Source: Odiellus spinosus (Eukaryota > Arthropoda > Arachnida > Opiliones > Phalangiidae). From it: a stretch of 64,000 nt of DNA. The DNA lies in assembly GCA_963920705.1 (NCBI GenBank), contig OY987234.1, positions 7,141,851 to 7,205,850 of the forward strand, in the 5' to 3' direction. Below the pieces are notes generated by a model that saw only the letters and a list, made by a program, of their open reading frames with translations, was not told the origin of the DNA and did not search any database. Below are positions 12,979 to 25,025 of this stretch, piece by piece. Positions within the stretch are counted from its first letter, which is position 1. Each line of letters begins with the position of its first letter. The translations under genes and the position numbers were made by a program.

Positions 12979-13898
12979 TTAAAGGGAAACTTGGACCTAA
13001 AAATTGAACAATTTTTCAGAGTTTTTAGACACGTTTTTGGTGTTTAAATTAATTTCTGAAGTTTGGCAAAATTTGAAAAAAAAAAAAAAATAAATATATA
13101 AATTCGGACCAATCATATTATTTCAGCCTTCAACAGCGCTTGTAATGTCCTAACATTAAAACAATAGGCCTGCGTTTGATGTCATGTTCTCATTATAAGG
13201 CTGAAATAAATTAATTTATGTTAATATATTACAAACACTGTTGAAGGCTGAAATAAACTGATTGGTCCGAATTTATATCTAATTTTTTTCAAGTTTTACC
13301 AAACTTCAGAAATTAATTTAAACAACAAATATGTGTTTAAAAATTTGGAAAAAAATCATCGAATAATAAAATGGTGATTCCGAAAATAAAATCAATAGCT
13401 GGTCCATTTTTAGCTCCAACAGGGTGACCACTGAAAGTTTGAAAATTCTATATAGGAAATATAGGAAATTTCTTTGCGAAATATAGGAAAATATAGGAAG
13501 AATTTTATGTAAAATATAGTATAAAATAGGAAGAAATAAGTGTAAAATATATGATAAAATAGGAAAATAATTAAAAGTAGGAACCATGTTTATTATTGCA
13601 TCACAGCTCTCGCCAATGGTTTAAACATGGTATTAATATGACCCAATTGCTTAAATAGTATGGAATTTTACAGACTATTTTAACTGGAAAATGTACAGTT
13701 AAGCTAAAATAAACGTATACAGCCACAGCTGACAGTATGATTTATAACTTTACCCTTAACTAGAGATTTTGAGTTGAAATATAGGAGATTATAGGAATTG
13801 CCATTAAATTATAGGAGAAAATAGGAAGGAGGTGAAAATATAGGAAAAAAATAGGAAATATAGGAAAAGTGGCCACCCTGCTCCAAGTTTCCCTTTAA
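12979..13898. mobile_element. family E element E1 (TTAA-flanked), host of nested F1
   Basis: TTAA at 12979-12982 and 13895-13898 bracket inverted ends AGGGAAACTTGGACC and AGGGAAACTTGGAGC. The arms continue inward: TTAATTTCTGAAGTTTGG, AATTCGGACCAATCA and TTATTTCAGCCTTCAACAG occur on both sides in opposite orientation, meeting near 13160. The right arm is split by F1 (13420-13880). Without F1 the element would be about 453 bp. A shorter relative, E2, is at 37798. Three A-rich or T-rich tracts differ in length between the arms. Confidence 0.85.
13420..13880. mobile_element. family F element F1, CAGGGTG ends, 6-bp TSD
   Basis: It starts CAGGGTGACCACT and ends with the complement of CAGGGTGGCCACTTTTCC. 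CTCCAA at 13414-13419 is repeated exactly at 13881-13886, a 6-bp target duplication. Both subterminal zones are rich in repeated ATATAGGAAA words. About 461 bp long; copy F2 at 39457 is very similar throughout. CAGGG-type ends are common in hAT elements, although the usual hAT duplication is 8 bp. The assignment to hAT is therefore tentative. Confidence 0.85.
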
Positions 13899-14604
13899 AA
13901 CAGCGAACCATTAGGCACCCTCCCCCTTTCTTTTTATTATTTTTATTGCCTTTTTTATTTTTACAAGGATCATATAGGACTTGTAAAAACATTAGACTAA
14001 AAGCCTAGCTGGTAAAATGTGTCGAATAATAAGTCGTGGCGTCGCCGAATCAAATGCAATTTAATATTCAATGTCCCCCCTCCCCTTTTACGTTCAATTG
14101 GCCACAAAAAAACCAAACCGTAAGAAAACGAATATTATAATGTTAACGCGAATGAAGGGAGCAACGGAAAGAAAAATGCTGTAATAGTCACGCTACATTA
14201 GCTCTTAAAACAGCGCGCCAGATGCGAGACCAACGGAACTAAAATAAAAACTGCCATTGCGCTAAAAGGTATAGACCTTTACTAGGGAACAAACTAAAAA
14301 GGAACTGAATTTTACATTACAAAAATCAAATAGGGGGAGGGTGGTTTCCTAACGCAAACGCATTCTAAAATTAAACGTGAAATGCCTATAAATACTCGCT
14401 CAAAATAACCGTGTCTGATTTTTAAATTTAACTAATCGGAAGTTGTCGTTCCATTTATAATTTTTAAAACATTACATCAAATCGCCTCTGCTAAAAATTC
14501 ATCACGCGATCAATTAAGTTTCAGATTTTTTTTCGAGTTTAAAATTAAATATTTTACAAGACTTGACGATTGTAGGACTATTAACCATGTACACCTACCT
14601 CAAA
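13899..14604. other. unique DNA, no gene seen
   Basis: No supported frame or repeat. AT-rich with short C runs near 14075 and a GGGGGAGGG run near 14333. Confidence 0.5.
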
Positions 14605-14855
14605 ATATAAGAATGAATAACAAAAAAATGTAATATTAATAAGCGTCCTCTAATGGAAAAAACAGTGCGACCGAACGTAAAAGAACTAACAAAACCTCGC
14701 GCGTTTTTACTATGGATAAAGAATAGGTAAACACACACGTAATTTTGTAAGTTCTTTCACTTTTGCCCGCACTGTTTGATCCGTTAGAGGACGCTTATGA
14801 ATAGTACATGTTTTTATTCATATTCATCTATTAAGATATATATACATTGTTAATA
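14605..14855. mobile_element. family G palindromic element G2
   Basis: The left half contains AATAAGCGTCCTCTAATGG then CAGTGCG, and the right half CGCACTG then CCGTTAGAGGACGCTTAT, in inverted orientation around about 14705. Outward from these are AT-rich arms with GAATGAATAAC and its inverted counterpart TTATTCATATTC. The right end runs into TCTATTAAGATA and CATTGTTAATAG as in the other G copies. It is non-coding. Confidence 0.7.
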
Positions 14856-14894
14856 GCCGTATAGGTTCAATTTTGAGAAACAAGCGTTCTTGTG

Positions 14895-16878
14895 GGGTGA
14901 TTCCACGACAAATGGTCACAGCTTGTCAACCCGACCCCCACCGATTTGGCTGAAATTTGGTGTAGGGGGTTTTTACCATCGTAAAAACCGAATTTCCCAT
15001 TATTTTTGCAATCGACACAGTAGTTTCGGAGATACAGAATATGGCCATTTCCCGAAATGGCCTTCACCCCGAAAACTGACCATGGCGTAACTTTCGTAAT
15101 TCTTGACCGATTTTCATCATTCAAATTTCATTTTAAAGCCCATGAAGAATACTATTCGAGTGTATCAACAGCATTTTAAATAGCCTTTTCTATATAGCGC
15201 ATATTAGGGATCAAACACGTTGACCTTTGACCTTTGCTTTAGACCAATAATTTAAATGGAATTTAACCATTTTTTTCGAATTCCCCGCCTGTGATTTACC
15301 CGAAAATGATGAAATCCCAAAGTATTATTTCTAGTTCTCGAGATATTCATGTTTTAGTTTAACCCCCAAAAAAGTTTATTTCATTTTCTATCATGTTTTT
15401 AATGAAAAATCAATCAGTTTTTGGTTTTTTTAAATTCCAACTCAACTTTCACCTTTAAACAAATATTTTGACTTAGTGCAACATTAAGATTTTCTATTTC
15501 ACAGAGGATGTTTTCCCGTATAACCCAGCATTCGTCTTTAATTTGTTTCCAATAATTAAATAATTAAATAATTGAATGGAGGATACATAAATGAAATCCA
15601 ATACAAACTCTTTCTATGAAAATAGTTGAACTTACTCGTCATCATTTAAAACGGTTCTGCAGTAAGCAATGAATGGGTGCAAGGATGCGTGTGAATTTTT
15701 ACAATGAAAACCTTGCACCTCGTCCTGAACTACAAAGGAGTCATTTTCAGCAAAATCACCAATAACTTAAAATTTTTATTTAATGATTTCAAATAATCTG
15801 ACTGGGCTTTAGATGTAAAGAGTTTGTATTGGATTTCATTTATGTATCCTCCATTCAATTCCGCTAATTATTATTGGAAACAAATTAAAGACGAATGTTG
15901 GGTTATACGGGAAAACATCCTCTGTGAAATAGAAAATCTTGATGTTGCACTAAGTCAAAATATTTACCCGAAAATCATGAAATCCCAAAGTATTATTTCT
16001 AGTTCTCGAGATATTCACGTTTTAGTTTAACCCCCAAAAAAGTTTATTTCATATTCTATCATGTTTTTAATGAAAAATCAATCAGTTTTGAGTTTTTTTA
16101 AATTCCAACTCCACTTTCACCTTTTAACAAATATTTTGACTTAGTGCAACATCAAGATTTTCCATTTCACAGAGGATGTTTTCCCGTATAACCCAACATC
16201 TTGATAGATATTGATAATTATTGGAAACAAATTAAAGACGAATGCTTCGTTATACGGGAAAACATCCTCTGTGAAATAGAAAATCTTAATGTTGCACTAA
16301 GTCAAAATATTTGTTTAAAGGTGAAAGTTGAGTTGGAATTTAAAAAAACCAAAAACTGATTGATTTTTCATTAAAAACATGATAGAAAATGAAATAAACT
16401 TTTTTGGGGGTTAAACTAAAACATGAATATCTCGAGAACTAGAAATAATACTTTGGGATTTCATCATTTTCGGGTAAAGCACAGGCGGGGAATTCGAAAA
16501 AAATGGTTAAATTCCATTTAAATTATTGGTCTAAAGCAAAGGTCAAAGGTCAACGTGTTTGATCCCTAATATGCGCTATATAGAAAAGGCTATTTAAAAT
16601 GCTGTTGATACACTCGAATAGTATTCTTCATGGGCTTTAAAATGAAATTTGAATGATGAAAATCGGTCAAGAATTACGAAAGTTACGCCATGGTCAGTTT
16701 TCGGGGTGAAGGCCATTTCGGGAAATGGCCATATTCTGTATCTCCGAAACTACTGTGCCGATTGCAAAAATAATCGGAAATTCGGTTTTTACGATGGTAA
16801 AAACCCCCTACACCAAATTTCAGCCAAATCGGTGGGGGTCGGGTTGACAAGCTGTGACCATTTGTCGTGGAATCACCC
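14895..16878. mobile_element. large foldback transposon J, 1984 bp
   Basis: Two arms of about 665 bp (14895-15560 and 16213-16878) are inverted copies with few differences. The tips read GGGTGATTCCACGACAAATG. TGTG at 14891-14894 is repeated at 16879-16882, a possible 4-bp target duplication. The spacer is made of arm pieces: about 15815-15963 is an inverted copy of about 15471-15611, and about 15965-16203 is a direct copy of about 15299-15533. The two long frames in the arms encode the same peptide because the arms are copies; there is no transposase. It looks like a non-autonomous foldback element that has undergone internal rearrangement. Confidence 0.9.
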
Positions 16879-16882
16879 TGTG

Positions 16883-19431
16883 ATTAGATAAAGTGTAAAG
16901 TTTACTATAGGTTGTCGTTTCATGAAGAAGACTTAAAGACTTGAGGCGTGGAAAAATAAGTTATTATTTTACCAGGAGGCGTTATAAAGACCTATAAATA
17001 AATACGTTGAGTTATTGATTCCCCTTTTAAGTTAACACATAGGGTTATATACGCGCGAGGTTCAACCCCCGGCTGATAATGACTAGTACCTATATATGAT
17101 ACCCCCCTCACCTCCCTAGTTCTCCAACCCCAACACAAACTCCAAGTAAGTCAAGTACAAAATCGGTATTAAATCCCCAGATTTAATATTCAACCTTAAA
17201 TAACTTCGGACACGTTATAGTCTAGAAAGGTTATATACTTATTTTACCATCGGAAAATTCAATTTCAGGATGAAGTTTGATTCCCTTCTCGGGTCGCGAC
17301 CCCTTTAAGGTCAAACGGAATATCTTGGCGAATCTCGTTACAAAACTAATCCTTAAATAGTGTTTAATAACAAACGTTGTAAATAAAGTTAAGACGCCGA
17401 ACTAACAATAATATTATTATTATTACAGTAAATTCGGAATGACACGAACAATTTATATAGTTTATGTCAGGTTACTCAGGTAGAGAGTTCAACACTGCCA
17501 AATAGATTAATACCTTTCGAGACTAGATATATAAAGGCGATAATTCCCAATGAGACGAACGGGAAAGAGTATAGCCGGGAAGACGAGAGAGAAGGGGCAA
17601 TGTCGGGGTGTTGTTAGGAGAAGTGGAACGAAACGGACGCAAATTCCGCCCAACCAATGAGGGGAAACGAGTGTAAGCCTGGCCAAAAGGGATAGGTGGG
17701 GGTGTCTGGTAACCCTTCGCTCGAACCGTACTCGACAAGGCCTAACGAGCTTAGACACGCGCTTTTGCCTTATTATGCCTACTCTTCATATATCTATATA
17801 TATACTCGCTACACTCTTATCGCTGCCTTAATAAGGACTAAAATAGGGTTGAAAAATCACGCTTTTCAATAGGAACATCGCGTAATTCCTAGTCTGAGAA
17901 TAATTCCAGTCAAAATCAATTCAAGGCTTCAATCGCTACAATAATCGTCTCTTTCCTTAGCTTCGTATCTCTACGATTTATTCGCTAAGAGGTTCATGGA
18001 AGGAACATAACCTCGTACGTACTGCAAATTTATAACAGCTTCAGTCTACGAAGAGAATAATACTCGATCACGACGGCATTTCCTCTTAATATAGTGGGTG
18101 GATAAAAGGGAAAAATAAAACTATATAAAAAAAGAATTCGATAGATGACATAGACTTTGGATTACATAATGGAAAAGCCTGCGGATTCAAAACTCCCCGA
18201 CCCCAATTTCTCTTAGTATATACGAGTAAAAGGGTAAGGCCAACGCGTGAAATTGGAGGACGGGGGGACTTTGAAGAAGGGTGAGTACCTACCAACTTTA
18301 CTACAGTAATGGTAAATGGTATTCCATAAAAACTAATTTAGAAAGATTTGACACTCAATAGATTTTGAAAATGTTTTAAGTATGAAGCGCGTGTACGCAG
18401 TTAGCCCCCGATTCTTTCGACCAGTGTTTTAAAAATTGGGTGAGTGGAGGCCTAAATCCCCCACACGCAATAGGGAGGGATTTTTACTCAACCCTTTGGT
18501 TCCGCAAGAGACTCCGAAAAGGGGTAAGTAATTCTATAGCTTTATAAAGAATAGACTATAGGAGATGACTCACGAATATTGTGGACATGAGAGAGAGAGA
18601 GATGCCTAGGATTAAAATCAGTCACGAATACTTGAATATACAAGTACCGAAACGCGGCTCCTGGCAATAGAGTGATTACCGAAAAAGGAATTGTGTCGAG
18701 GCGCGCCAGTGCATGCGGGGTGGCTTCATTATCGAATCGTATTTGATTAGATTAGTCGAATGGGTGCGACCGAAAAATACATTTCATAAGCAACTGTACC
18801 CCGGAATGCGTTTCTAATTTGTTGATGGCGACTAATCTATAGTAGAGTTTATTCCAAGGTTGAATTAGCAGCGCGTCTAAAGCTTAACTCTATCTGTTTC
18901 TTTTTATTTGAGATAAAAGGGGATCGCGGCTTCTAGAGCGTTGTAAATTCATCGTTGGATTATAAACTAAACTATATTGATTATAAAAACATGTACCCAA
19001 TAATAATAAATATTAGTATAGTTAGACAGACAGAGGAAACAATGGTAATGACGGAATTAGGTCAAGTTCGTCGCTAAGCCTAACTAGATATTAAATCTGA
19101 CTCCTGAGTAATAAAATTGGTGTTTATAAGTTCGAAACTCGGTTCAAAGTTATAAAGAGATATTTAGAAATGTATCCGAAACTCTCGTATAACGAAACTT
19201 AAAAAAATTTAAACATTTAAAATAAATATTAAATTATAATTCCCAAGTTTTTCAGGTTTAAACCATGAAATCCCATTAATTATTAACTAAAATCTTTAGG
19301 CGATGACCAAAAGTACCGTAGAAGGTAAACGTTCCCAAACTATATTAATTTTGTAACTATTCTCTACATATATTTTATATTAATAAGTTCAATATATTTA
19401 TTTATAGAAGATTTGCGCGTGCATAAATTAT

Positions 19432-19433
<2 letters not shown>
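16883..19433. other. unique DNA, no gene seen
   Basis: Mixed-composition sequence with GC-richer patches at about 17530-17740 and 18180-18280. The frames in these patches overlap on several strands and lack splice signals or recognisable domains. A GA run lies at about 18590-18601. Confidence 0.5.

Positions 19434-19478
<45 letters not shown>
19434..19478. repeat. (AT)n microsatellite
   Basis: About 21 uninterrupted AT dinucleotides seen directly. Confidence 0.95.
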
Positions 19479-19482
<4 letters not shown>

Positions 19483-21210
19483 TTTTAAAATTTAGCTTCT
19501 TCTTTATTATTTATTTACGTATTATTTTTCTAAAATCAATTAATTAATTAATCAAGCATGCACGCGGAGGCGAATAAATTGCATATCAATGATCCCTTCT
19601 TATAATTATTTAATTTAAAAATTCTACGGATTCGAAATAAATAATTTGAAAAAACAATCTTCAAAGCGAGTCGTAAGGTTATCTGACGTATACGACGGGC
19701 GAAATTAGGTCAATAGTCTCCTAAAGAGCTGTAAGAGAGGCCGTAATTTGGTAATAAAAACAAAACGAAAAAAGTCGATAAATTAGAAAATAAAAGAAAG
19801 GCGCGAATCAGAGGCTCGCGGTATAACAAATACAGAAAGAGACGTGGTTCGTGTTTTACCTCGTCCGAGGGAAGCGAATCCACAGAGTCATTTGTAATTC
19901 ACTATCTGGAAGAATTGTATTATTTCAGTTGAGCGGAAAACGGCCGGGGTTGTTCTTAATAATTGACTTTAGGGGGAAAAAGAAACGGGGATGGAAATCG
20001 CGGCAACCAATCTGCCAAAGGTGAAAGAAACCCCTCTCCCCCCGCGATGGGGTTAAAAACATACTAGCCTTATATACAAAACTAACATCAGTTGGTTAGG
20101 AATCAAGGTTTGAAGAAACTACTTTCAAACCTAATTGAATTCAACATTGTGTATCATTCCGCGATATATTTAACTATTACGCGAACTGAAACTGAATTGG
20201 AGTCTAAATATAATCACGATAAGATTTCAGCGAGGACTAAAAGCGAGTCCGACTATATACATTTGAACTATATTAGTATAAAGGTTTCAATGAGATGCCG
20301 GTAGGAGATGGGCTTTTTCACGTTGATAAGTGCAAGGTGGGCTCCGAATCTCCGATCGACGAGTAGATATAGGGAGGTTTGATGTTTGCCCACGGAACAA
20401 TGATGTTCTTCTCCCTTTGCTAAGCCTAATTTGCTCGGTAGCCGATGCAACTCTTATCGACCTATAGCCTGGATTTTATCGCCACGGAATACGCCACGCA
20501 CATTTAGGCTGATTTTTTTTTTGTTGGTATTTTCCTTTTTTTATTCTGGGGTTTGTTCGAGTTGGTTCGTTTTTTCCGCTTCGCAAACTTCCAATAACAA
20601 TAATATAAGAGCAAAAGTTTCCACCAGAAAAAAAGGGAATTTCGCGTTGAACATAGAAAACAACTCCAACAAACTTTGCATAGGCGCGATATTTTTTTCT
20701 ATTTTGGTAATACGGTTCTTCCTTCTTTACGATTCGATTAACGCGGATAATATATTATATACTTCATAGGCGAAGCAAATATTTGCGTCTATTATTGACC
20801 TACTTTCTTTCGGTACGAACAAGTTCGCGGTATATCTTTTCGGGAATCGGGTTAAAGTTCGCTGGAAATACGGGTCATCAAGGATATGACCTTAAAGTAG
20901 CCGTACCAGCGTGTAAAGCGCCCTAAAGTTGGCATTTACTCGTACTTTGTTGTACGAAGGTAACTTGGAAAGCATCTAAGGGGGCAGGCTAATTATAAAA
21001 CCACGACGGTTTTCGTTCCAATTCAAAATTATGACCTGAACAGTGGGCATCAAACGCGAAACAACGATAAGATTTAGTAATGTCAATTACTCTTAATGAC
21101 TGTGAGAATTTGGGATTTTGAAAAAAGCTGAAGCGGATTGATAGACGATGTTAAACCTCGTAGAAAGAAAATAGTCCTTGACAAGCGACAACCACCACTC
21201 GAATACCATA
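19479..21210. other. unique DNA, no gene seen
   Basis: Short frames only. Nothing recognisable; a 112-codon frame at 20431-20769 has a hydrophobic run over a T-tract and no supporting signals. Confidence 0.5.
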
Positions 21211-21352
21211 AAGTTACGTTCGCACTAGACACATCGAAACAGATTTCGTACTAAAATATAATCCATTAAAATCAACATTTTTTACAGTTGACCTCAAAAT
21301 TGTGCAGTTTGACCTTTCCAAAAGGGTGATTCAAGTCCTTAATGTAAACTAG
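21211..21352. mobile_element. family A MITE, degraded copy A3
   Basis: The left end AAGTTACGTTCGCACTAG matches the A terminus with two or three changes. The internal landmarks ACAGTTGACC and TTTGACCTTTCCAAAA are present. The right end (TTAATGTAAACTAG) is only a weak inverted match, so the copy is old or deleted. Confidence 0.6.
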
Positions 21353-22897
21353 ATCCTATATGAGAGTATAAATATGAAGACAGTACAATCTGTATAAAAT
21401 TTGGGTAAAAGAGACGACTACTTTTTCCACCATATCCATTTTAATACACGCGTATTCCTCCGCCATATCTTTCTACCCGTTTAAATTGAAACTGATTTTT
21501 GACTACTCTTATATAGTAGGATATATCGTATAGAATCGCGAGGGAATTACGGATGGCAAAATATACGTAATGTCGTGAAAGAAAAATTACGGGGCCTGGG
21601 GGTAGGGGTCGCGTTTTGACAATGCTCTTACGGGATAAAAATACAAACCCCCTTTCTCCCCTATCCCCTCACCGAATGACAGAAATAGAGGCGAATATCC
21701 CCGAGCGCCCCTCACTCAAGACACCAGCTCGAGAAAGAAAAAAAAAAATGCCAGCGTTTTCGGAACAGACAGAACACGCCGGGAATATAGCCGCTGGGCC
21801 CGCAGTTAGAGATCGACCGGTAATGGAGTTTAGGTAACGAGTTCGAGGGGCCCCCGACGCCGCGCTACGCCACTAATATCCCATTACAAGTAATTAAAAA
21901 TTTTACAAAAAGATTGACCTCGAGTGCCAACAAAAAAAAAAAAAATCAAAACTTTTTTGGGCTTTTATAAACATAAGTTAATTAAAATCCCTAAGTATCC
22001 AAATAAGGCATTTTTATGAGGCGTGGTCTACCATTTTTCGTGACTTCAGCCGCTTCTATAAGAAGATTTAAAGGAGGAATGCAACCTAATAACAAGTGAT
22101 TTTTTTTTAACGAGAGAATTTACGTGAAGGGTATTCTGATCTTTTGTAGGCCGTTGAGGTTAAAATATCGAGTTTAGATGAAACAATTTAAGTATAGGCT
22201 ATGTTTCTACCAAACTTGACATTCGGGGCCATTATACCCCATTCAAATTTCGCTACTTAGAGAGGTTTTAATTTACTTATGTCATAAAGAATAGCAACTT
22301 CTCGCCCTTGGCCGTACTATTAAAGTCCAATGGAAAAATAAACACGGTGTACCGAGCATCTATACGGGAATAAAAAATACGAAACCAAAAAAAAAAAAAA
22401 GAAATATTCGCGGGTTCGAGTTAAAAAATTCAAAGAGGCGCGAAAAAAAAATTTCGAGTACATTAAAAAAAAAAGTAGTTTTACGAGCGACAAAAATACA
22501 CGGAATAAAAACAGCGAGAGTAGGATGGACGAGTATGCTAGCGAAGAGGGACGAAATGGGGGGAGAAGAAGAGATTTCCCTCCCGGGACTCGGCTTCTAT
22601 AAGATGGATGAAAAAATATTTCCTACCTTGCCCGAGAAAAGAAATTTGAGCATCTAAAGCCATATACTCGGATTCAGTTTGCATTTTCGCGAGGTTGAGA
22701 AAAATATAGTTGCGACCATTTTGAGTTTGCGCTAAAAGTCAAGCTACACGGTGGGGTCAGTCACACAGCGTAATCTGTGTACAGACTGTACCTTTGACTG
22801 TACTAAAATGATTACGCGTAATCTTTAAAATCCCTGCCTTTAACAGTGCTAAAATGTATACGCGTAATCCGTAAACGGCTACACGTCATATAGAGTA
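21353..22897. other. unique DNA with a weak 60-bp direct repeat
   Basis: No gene seen. At about 22797-22872 the motif CTAAAATGnnTACGCGTAATC occurs twice about 55-60 bp apart, with a third ACACAGCGTAATCTG just upstream. Several A-runs lie at 21930, 22390 and 22445. Confidence 0.5.
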
Positions 22898-23093
22898 AGA
22901 CTATGGGATTTTTTCTCAATAACTTCCAAGAGTTACAACTTTTGTTGTGCAACTAATCCCGAAATGTGAATGCCAAAGTTGTACAACTTCTGCTGATTCA
23001 ACATTGCGATTATTATCGCACCATCGACCAATTTGTACAACAAATTGTACAGCAAAAGTTGGGCTAGGGTTTTCAGCAAAAATCCTATAGTCT
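22898..23093. mobile_element. palindromic MITE-like element I
   Basis: The ends AGACTATGGGATTTTTTCT and the complement of AGACTATAGGATTTTTGCT are inverted. Inside, TTACAACTTTTGTTGT and GTTGTACAACTTCTGC on the left pair with ACAACAAATTGTACAGCAAAAGTTG on the right. About 196 bp, non-coding; a single copy in this window. Confidence 0.65.
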
Positions 23094-24871
23094 AAATGGG
23101 CCTTAAAACTTACATGTTTCTACTACAGGTCTGTAAAATGCTATACTATATAATATTCCACATAAGAAAACAAATATAGCTTCGTAGCTTCTACGTGAAA
23201 ACTCAAAAACGACCCGACTATAAATAAGGAAGGTACTTTTTTTTTTTTTAGTATTTTTTTATTTTCGTTACCCTGTCGCTATTTTTTAATGGTGCAGAAT
23301 CGTGAGCATTACAACCCCGGTCAGCTTATTTCGTAGCACGATCCCCCCTCCCAGTCGCGTCCTATCCCGGTAAGAAGAAACCCCCATCCTAGTCGACCGT
23401 CTCCTACTATAAGATATATAACCTTAAACCGAGCTTCTTTTAAAACCCTCCATTTTTATCAAGATGAAATTTTAACACTACTCGAAATCCAAACTTAGCT
23501 TATCAAACTTAGCTTAGAATAACGTTATTCCCCGCTTTAGACGCGGTATAATTTTAAAGTTAAAAAGTTACTCTAGGCGGAGGGGAAATTTTTATCCGGA
23601 CGAGATTTTAATAGAGGATAAACTCAAGTACGATGTAAAACTAGTTCGGGTTTGAATAACCTAAACCCCAAGTCTTGGCTTCGGTACGATTTTAGGATGG
23701 AAAAAAATGAGTACCGAAGGAAAAAAAAAAGGGAAGGTCGCGTTTATAATACTTGACGTCCTTTTGTAAAAATCGAGTTTCAAATTTCTCCAGCGTCTGA
23801 AAAAAAAGCTAAACAAGTCGAGAGATGAAGTTCCCGCCGTTAGGGGGACCAGGGTATAGAAGTAACCGGGTGCTTAGAAAAACAACCCTCTTCTAGGTTA
23901 TATTATATTACTTCTTATCCAACGAACGGATGACGAGGAAGGCGGCGAGGCGAAAGAAGGGCTCCTTCTAAAATTTGACAAACCGAGATTGAAACAGAGT
24001 CCAGGCGGGGAGAAAGGGCTTTTTCGAGGTGAATTGGATTTAATAGAAGATAGGTTTAACTAGTAGTAAATTCTTAGGATGATAAATAGCGGAGAATCTT
24101 CGCGAGCGAGGACACGGAACAAATTTCTTCACCGCCCGCGGTGGAAACCCATTTTTTTTTTTTTTTTTTTTTAAATATATATATTTTTTTATCCACCATT
24201 CTCTCGGTCGTAGGCAAACAGAAAAATTCATACACCTTTTTTATAAGACACCATTTTTTTCTCGAGCACGCTCTAAATCGAGTTAAGACCGCGTCGTAAA
24301 TCTAAGGCGAATCCTACAAATTTTAAATGGGCTTCAAAAATCATTAATCCCGGGTTTCGGCACCACTATACTTTCGAATAGAAATCAACCGTGGATCAAT
24401 GTAATTTTTTTTTTTAACTTTAGACTTTAGAAATCGAAAGATAGAGACACGATTATTATATTTTATTTCTTTTCGGAGCCGAACATCCGGGTAACCCGAG
24501 ACGGATCGGGATTCGGGACCCGAAGTCCAACAGCGAGCGCGTTTCAAATTTCAAAACTTGTGAGAGTTACTCGATTTTTCAGCGTGATCGAAGCGACATT
24601 AACCCCGATCTTTTAACTTTACTGTTCAAACTATTCAACTCGTAGAGATAGTTCTATAAAAGAAAATAATCTCTTTTTTTTAGACCAACAAGCTCTTATA
24701 GCAGACAGAATGGCTATCCCTAGCTCGGTGATGTATTCAAAAATATGGGATGAAACTTATTTTTCAATATTTAGCCACACCTCTCCCTAGTAGGGGGAGG
24801 AATTTATTGTATTCGGTGTGTCGACGTCTACGTAGTCGTCTTTTAAACTTTATTTAAACTTAAAGAAAAAC
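23094..24871. other. unique DNA, no gene seen
   Basis: Contains a T run of about 20 nt near 24153-24172 and further A or T runs. No exon-like or RNA-like feature was recognised. Confidence 0.5.
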
Positions 24872-25025
24872 TAAACTTGAGAAAACTTGATAAAACCCAA
24901 CTTGACAAAACTTGATAAAACCCAACTTGACAAAACTTGATAAAACCCAACTTGACAAAACTTGATAAAACCCAACTTGACAAAGCTTGATAAAACCTAA
25001 CTTGACAAAACTTGACAAAATTTAA
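24872..25025. repeat. 25-bp tandem minisatellite
   Basis: About six copies of a unit like ACTTGATAAAACCCAACTTG plus ACAAA, head to tail, with point changes in the outer units. A frame on the minus strand stays open through it and encodes a repeated WVLSSFVKLGFIKFCQ-like string, a consequence of the array and not evidence of a gene. Confidence 0.9.

Noticed and set aside
14867..15124. Frame encoding a peptide also found at 16649-16891
   Set aside because: The two frames are the same inverted-repeat arm of element J read twice, not a duplicated gene.
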